From the NCBI RefSeq assembly GCF_036248255.1, contig NZ_CP109178.1, positions 8,189,001-8,253,000 on the forward strand: DNA of 64,000 nt. Reading direction: 5' to 3'. Position numbers and translations under genes: made by a program. This DNA comes from Streptomyces sp. NBC_01717. GTDB taxonomy: Bacteria; Actinomycetota; Actinomycetes; Streptomycetales; Streptomycetaceae. The number at the start of each line of letters is the position of its first letter. Within the stretch, counting starts at the first letter, position 1. Of the stretch, positions 60,576 to 64,000 are shown one piece after another. Under the pieces are notes generated by a model. The model ran no database searches. It was not told the DNA's origin and saw only the letters and a program-made list of their open reading frames with translations.

Positions 60576-60819
60576 TCGGGGAATGTCAGGCTTTTGCGTG
60601 CGGTGGCTTCCCAAGCCAGCCGGATCCGGCGACGCCGTTGGGGTGCGTGTCGCATCCGCAAGGTGCGGCGGCGGAAGAACCATGCATTTCAGTGGCCCGT
60701 GAACGACAGGGGGCTTCCCGCGGCGTGCACCCGCGTACCGAGGGCGATACGTCTCGCTGCCGTCGGACACCGGCAGATGCAGACTTGTCCTGCTGATATT
60801 CCTTGCATCTACTACGCCA

Positions 60820-60835
60820 CACCCGTCGACGGGTG
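60820..60835. promoter_or_regulatory. 16-bp palindrome CACCCGTCGACGGGTG upstream of the PucR-type gene
   Basis: A perfect palindrome 51 bp before the regulator start at 60887, within the 333-bp divergent space shared with molbindin. The rest of that space shows no gene. Candidate operator for the PucR-type or other local regulator. Confidence 0.45.
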
Positions 60836-60886
60836 AGCATCTGCACGCCTGCGAGGGTAGGGTCTTTGGGGAGGTGGCAGCCCGTG

Positions 60887-61741
60887 ATGCCCGTGGTCCA
60901 GGTCCTGGAGCACACACCGCAAGAGGGTCCGTACGCCATCGGTGACGCCCTCAGGGTGGCCGGTCTGCCGTTGCGGGTGTGCCGCATCCTTCGTGCCTGC
61001 GGGCTTCCCGCGGAAGGCCCGTACCGTGTGATCGTCGCCGACACGGGAGGCCGGCGGGCGGGACTGGCAGAGGGGGCGCTTGCCGAAGTGGTGGCCCGCC
61101 TGGGGCCGGGGCCTGCTGCGGTGGGGCGTCTCCCGGAGGGCACCGCATTCGCGGTCGTCCCCGAAGCCGATGGCGTTCCCATTCCCGTTGCGATGAGTGA
61201 GGTCTGGCCCCTCGTCGCCGCCTGCGCGCCGCCCCTACCGTTGCACGGTGGCGTCGGAGCGCCGGCCGCCGGCCCGCTCCAGCTGCCCGGGGCGCTGGTC
61301 GAGGCCCGTTACGCGCTCGCCTCCGCCCGCAGCGCCGCCCCGGAGACCTCGCTCCTCACCGACGCTGCGACCCTCACCAGTCTCGGCACTCTCCTGGCCG
61401 GGGTCCCGGCGGAGGTCCGCACCGCCTACAGCCGGTCCGTCCTCGGTCCGCTGCTCGACATCAAAAACGCCTCCGCAGCCCCACTGCTGGAGACCCTGAA
61501 GTTCTTCCTTGCCTGCGACGGATCCTGGGCGCGCACGGCTGAGGCCCTGCACCTGCACGTCAACACGGTCCACTACCGAGTCCAGCGCATCGAGCATTTC
61601 ACCGGCCGGGACCTGTCCAGCCTCTCCGACCGCCTGGACCTGTGGACCGCCCTGCTGTGCCGCACCAACCCGGCGCTGCCCGCTACGAGCGGCCTCCCGA
61701 CCGATCGACGTGCACGCTCGTCGACTTCACGCGCGCGGTGA
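60887..61741 (+). CDS. PucR-type helix-turn-helix regulator
   Basis: A 284-residue protein whose C-terminus is a PucR/CdaR HTH: LLETLKFFLACDGSWARTAE then LHLHVNTVHYRVQRIEHFTG. The N-terminal part (VLRVCRILRACGL-like helices and a beta-rich domain) has no named family here and is shorter than in typical PucR proteins, which also carry a GGDEF-like domain. ATG 60887 or the adjacent GTG 60884 follows GAGGTGG. It is divergent from molbindin and its 3' end overlaps the convergent HTH-Mop gene by 59 bp. Confidence 0.82.
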   Translation: MPVVQVLEHTPQEGPYAIGDALRVAGLPLRVCRILRACGLPAEGPYRVIVADTGGRRAGLAEGALAEVVARLGPGPAAVGRLPEGTAFAVVPEADGVPIPVAMSEVWPLVAACAPPLPLHGGVGAPAAGPLQLPGALVEARYALASARSAAPETSLLTDAATLTSLGTLLAGVPAEVRTAYSRSVLGPLLDIKNASAAPLLETLKFFLACDGSWARTAEALHLHVNTVHYRVQRIEHFTGRDLSSLSDRLDLWTALLCRTNPALPATSGLPTDRRARSSTSRAR

Positions 61742-62096
61742 CCGTGACGCCGACCGCGAGGCCCAGATCTTCCACTGCCTCCCGGGTCACGAGCGATTCC
61801 ACCCGGTGGGGCCCGGACTGGATCTCGACCCGGGCCACGACGTCGTCCACATCCAGGGCGGTGACGATGCCCGTGAACGCGTTACGCACGGAGGTGGGCG
61901 GAGCCTCGTCGGGGACGCCCCGCACATCACCCGCCGCCCGCTCCTGCGCGAACCGCGCCAGCCCCGCCCCGTCGATCACCCGGTTCTCGGAGCTGCCCCG
62001 CCCCATGGGCAGCCGACCGCCGTCCGCCCATCGGCGCACGGTCTCCGGACTCACCCCCAGCAGGCGCGCGGCCTGCCCAATGCTGTACGTCGGCAC
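61683..62096 (-). CDS. excisionase-type HTH fused to a Mop/TOBE molybdate-binding domain
   Basis: A 137-residue protein: MerR/excisionase-like HTH, YSIGQAARLLGVSPETVRRW then DGGRLP (3-30), followed by one Mop domain, SVRNAFTGIVTALDVDDVVA... ending VTARVKSTSVHV. HTH-TOBE proteins of this sort act as molybdate- or tungstate-responsive regulators or binders. It is divergent from the LysR gene with only 46 bp between starts, so they share a compact control region. Confidence 0.88.
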   Translation of the reverse strand: MPTYSIGQAARLLGVSPETVRRWADGGRLPMGRGSSENRVIDGAGLARFAQERAAGDVRGVPDEAPPTSVRNAFTGIVTALDVDDVVARVEIQSGPHRVESLVTREAVEDLGLAVGVTVTARVKSTSVHVDRSGGRS

Positions 62097-62142
62097 ACCG
62101 AAACCCTAGGCCCTGCCCGTACGGTACCCACGGAGGTCGCGC

Positions 62143-63078
62143 ATGCTGCTGCGTCAGCTGGAATACCTGGTCGCCCTCGCCCGTGAGCGTCACTTCGCGC
62201 GCGCGGCGGCCGCCTGCTACGTCTCCCAGCCCTCGCTGTCCGCGGCGATCCGCCGCCTCGAACACGAGCTGAACGTCCCGATCGTGCGGCGCGGCCGGCG
62301 CTACGAAGGCCTCACCCCGGAGGGCGAGGTGGTCCTGGCCTGGGCGCACCGCATCCTCGCCGAAGGCGACGCCCTCCGCCATGAGCTGTCCGCCCTGCGC
62401 GACGGCCTGGCCGGCACCCTTCGCCTGGGCGTGGTCCCCACCGCACTGCCCGCCGCCTCTCTCCTGACCACCCCATTCTGCGACCGTCACCCCCGCGCCC
62501 GGGTGAGCATCGAGTCGCTGTCGTCGGCCGACATCACTCACGGTCTGGCCGAGTTCGAACTGGACGCGGCGATGACCTACCTCGACGACGACTCCTTGCG
62601 CGGCGTGCGCCGACTCCCGCTGTACGAGGAGAGATATGTGCTGCTGACCCCGGTCGACGGGCCGCTCGGGGTCGCCCCGGCGGCGAGTTGGTCGCAGGCT
62701 GCCGCCCTCCCGCTGTGCCTGCTCAACTCCCGTATGCGCAACCGCCGCATCATTGACGAGTGCTTCGCCGCCGAAGGTGCTACCGCCGCCCCCGCGATCG
62801 AGTCGGACAGCGTCGCCGGGCTGTACGCGCACCTGCCCGGCGGCCGCTGGTCGAGCGTGATCTCGCACGCGTGGCTGCACATGTTCGGCGTACCCGACGG
62901 AATGCGGGTCGTACCCCTGGAGGGACCTGCACGCGGGCCAAGGGTCGGGCTGGTCGTCGCCCGCAGCGAACCCCAGTCGGTGCTCGCCGAGGCGCTGCTG
63001 ACGGCAGCCCGGGAGGCGGGCGTACGGGACGCGCTCGACGACCTGCTGCACACGTACCTGGGCGGCGGACACGGCTGA
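62143..63078 (+). CDS. LysR family transcriptional regulator
   Basis: A 311-residue LysR protein with N-terminal HTH, HFARAAAACYVSQPSLSAAI then RRLEHELNVPIVRRG, linker helix, and a substrate-binding domain from LRLGVVPTALPAASLL onward. It is divergent from the HTH-Mop gene and stands just before the relic of an NAD-dependent formate dehydrogenase, which was its probable downstream target. The effector may be formate or a related C1 compound; inference only. Confidence 0.9.
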   Translation: MLLRQLEYLVALARERHFARAAAACYVSQPSLSAAIRRLEHELNVPIVRRGRRYEGLTPEGEVVLAWAHRILAEGDALRHELSALRDGLAGTLRLGVVPTALPAASLLTTPFCDRHPRARVSIESLSSADITHGLAEFELDAAMTYLDDDSLRGVRRLPLYEERYVLLTPVDGPLGVAPAASWSQAAALPLCLLNSRMRNRRIIDECFAAEGATAAPAIESDSVAGLYAHLPGGRWSSVISHAWLHMFGVPDGMRVVPLEGPARGPRVGLVVARSEPQSVLAEALLTAAREAGVRDALDDLLHTYLGGGHG

Positions 63079-63181
63079 TGGACGCGGCCTGTCCCGGCAT
63101 GACGAGGGATGCCTTGACCTGGGAGTTCGACGGAGGGGGCGGTGAACAAACTTGCCGGTAACGCAGTTGAGGAGCCGTGGC

Positions 63182-63450
63182 ATGACCAAGTTGCTTTGCG
63201 TCCTGTACGACGACCCCACTCGACGGATACCCGACCACGTACGCCCGTGACGACCTCCCCTCGATCGACCACTACCTCGGCGGCCGGACCGCACCCACTC
63301 CCGAGGCGATCGATTTCACGCCGGGCCACCTCCTCCGCAGTGTCTCCGGCGAGATCGGCCTGCGGGACTTCCTGGAGAAGGCCGGGCACACCCTCGTCGT
63401 CACTTCCGACAGGGACGGCGACGGCTCGGTCTTTGACCGCGATCACCGCG
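63182..63450 (+). pseudogene. relic of NAD-dependent formate dehydrogenase (N-terminal part)
   Basis: The ATG at 63182 opens MTKLLCVLYDDP, then one extra base shifts the frame, and the family sequence continues as DGYPTTYARDDLPSIDHYLG, PEAIDFTPGHLLRSVSGEIG, LRDFLEKAGHTLVVTSDRDG and SVFDRD. This is the N-terminus of the D-2-hydroxyacid-dehydrogenase-type formate dehydrogenase (about 390 residues intact). A later LTAITAGIASD in another frame hints at an internal deletion. The Rossmann and catalytic parts are gone. It fills the gap between LysR and the flavoprotein gene. Confidence 0.75.
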
Positions 63451-63485
63451 GGCATCGCCTCCGACGGTCCAATAGGGTCGGAGGC

Positions 63486-64000
63486 ATGACGACACCCCTT
63501 GCCGGCAGTGCCTTCGACTCGCTCCGCCTCGACGCCGTGCCCGACCAGGAGGCATTGCGCCGGGTCTACGAACTCCCCAACGATGCGGCCGTGCGGAAGC
63601 AGATGACCGAACTCACCGAGCAGACCCGGAGGTTGATCGGCTGCTCATCGCTGGTCCTGGTCGCCAGTGCGGATGCCGAGGGCAACTGTGACGTCTCCCC
63701 GCGCGGCGGCCCCGCCGGGTTCGTCGCCGTCCTGGACGCACGGACGGTGGCGATACCGGACGCGACCGGCAACAAGCGGCTGGACACCCTGCAGAACGTC
63801 GTCGCCACCGGACGGGCCGGGCTGCTGTTCGTCATTCCGGGGCGCACCACGACGCTCAGGGTGAACGGCCGGGCCTGCGTCTCCACCCGCCCAGAGCTGC
63901 TGTCGCAGCTGACCGCCGTGGGTAAGCCGCCGGCCAGTGCGCTGGTGCTGGGGATCGAGGAGGTGTACCCGCACTGCCCCAAGTCGCTGCTGCGCAGCGG
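63486..64000 (+). CDS. pyridoxamine 5'-phosphate oxidase family FMN protein, N-terminal part
   Basis: Starts at ATG 63486 with GGAGG directly upstream and runs off the right edge after 171 residues. It reads VRKQMTELTEQTRRLIGCSS, then ADAEGNCDVSPRGGPAGFV, IPDATGNKRLDTLQNVVATG and GLLFVIPGRTTTLRVNGRA: an FMN-binding split barrel like the MSMEG_1061-type PPOX proteins. Substrate unknown. Its frame is continuous with the shifted frame of the formate dehydrogenase relic, but a separate start is clear. Confidence 0.87.
   Translation, partial: MTTPLAGSAFDSLRLDAVPDQEALRRVYELPNDAAVRKQMTELTEQTRRLIGCSSLVLVASADAEGNCDVSPRGGPAGFVAVLDARTVAIPDATGNKRLDTLQNVVATGRAGLLFVIPGRTTTLRVNGRACVSTRPELLSQLTAVGKPPASALVLGIEEVYPHCPKSLLRS

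Noticed and set aside
1..64000. tRNA, rRNA, CRISPR array, riboswitch or antibiotic biosynthesis cluster
   Set aside because: No cloverleaf with CCA-type end, no ribosomal sequence, no regular repeat-spacer pattern and no PKS/NRPS/terpene core gene was seen by eye; small RNAs could still be missed.

Overview
The window is high-GC actinobacterial DNA with strong third-position GC, frequent GTG starts, GGAGG-type ribosome sites, ATGA/GTGA stop-start overlaps and many families typical of Streptomyces (SCO4225-type, DUF6643, DUF4865, DUF4097, Rv1733c-like, mycothiol-dependent DinB-like and deazaflavin-dependent proteins). It reads as a Streptomyces chromosome segment, mostly accessory metabolism, transport and regulation. 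I see no rRNA, tRNA, CRISPR array, prophage or intact insertion sequence.

Layout. 1-7.2 kb: end of a DUF6986 aldolase-like gene, an alpha/beta hydrolase, an M20 amidohydrolase, a drug exporter divergent from an ArsR-type regulator, and a LacI regulator divergent from a ROK sugar kinase. 7.3-10.2 kb: a frameshifted GbsR/MarR-type regulator, a DUF4097 protein and a hydrolase, with the scar of a lost ABC ATPase between them. 10.4-15.9 kb: secreted GH27 alpha-galactosidase divergent from a lipoprotein/permease/permease sugar importer without its own ATPase. 16-18.2 kb: a SUMF1-like protein, a 58-residue protein and a TmrB-like/NUDIX fusion. 18.4-32.7 kb: dipeptidase, geranylgeranyl-reductase-like flavoprotein, and repeated transporter or enzyme plus regulator pairs (TetR, MarR, ROK, two-component). 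32.9-36.6 kb: SHOCT protein plus MacB/FtsX-type ABC operon ending in a strong terminator.

36.7-41.4 kb: anti-sigma-type ATPase, cysteine-synthase-like enzyme, two SRPBCC proteins and a DeoR regulator, with a 160-bp MITE-like element and single copies of its end. 41.5-49.6 kb: a large multipass protein with a GHSQG motif, convergent with and overlapping a parallel beta-helix/AAA+ fusion, then Rv1733c-like, DUF6643 and double-TerD proteins. 49.6-55.8 kb: envelope genes (HpnB-like glycosyltransferase, Asp/Glu racemase, O-antigen-ligase-like protein, apolipoprotein N-acyltransferase) and a NUDIX hydrolase. 55.8-64 kb: MHS transporter, alcohol dehydrogenase, and a molybdenum-flavoured group (sulfite-oxidase-like enzyme, di-Mop molbindin, HTH-Mop protein, PucR and LysR regulators) beside the relic of an NAD-dependent formate dehydrogenase.

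Two themes stand out. First, the window holds many small gene relics (ABC ATPase, MBL-fold, phosphotriesterase, IS630 transposase, ribosomal-protection-type GTPase, formate dehydrogenase, and a frameshifted regulator), so this looks like a deletion-prone region. Second, many regulator genes have clear palindromes beside them, and one 18-bp motif is shared by the two-component system and the distant SHOCT/ABC operon.
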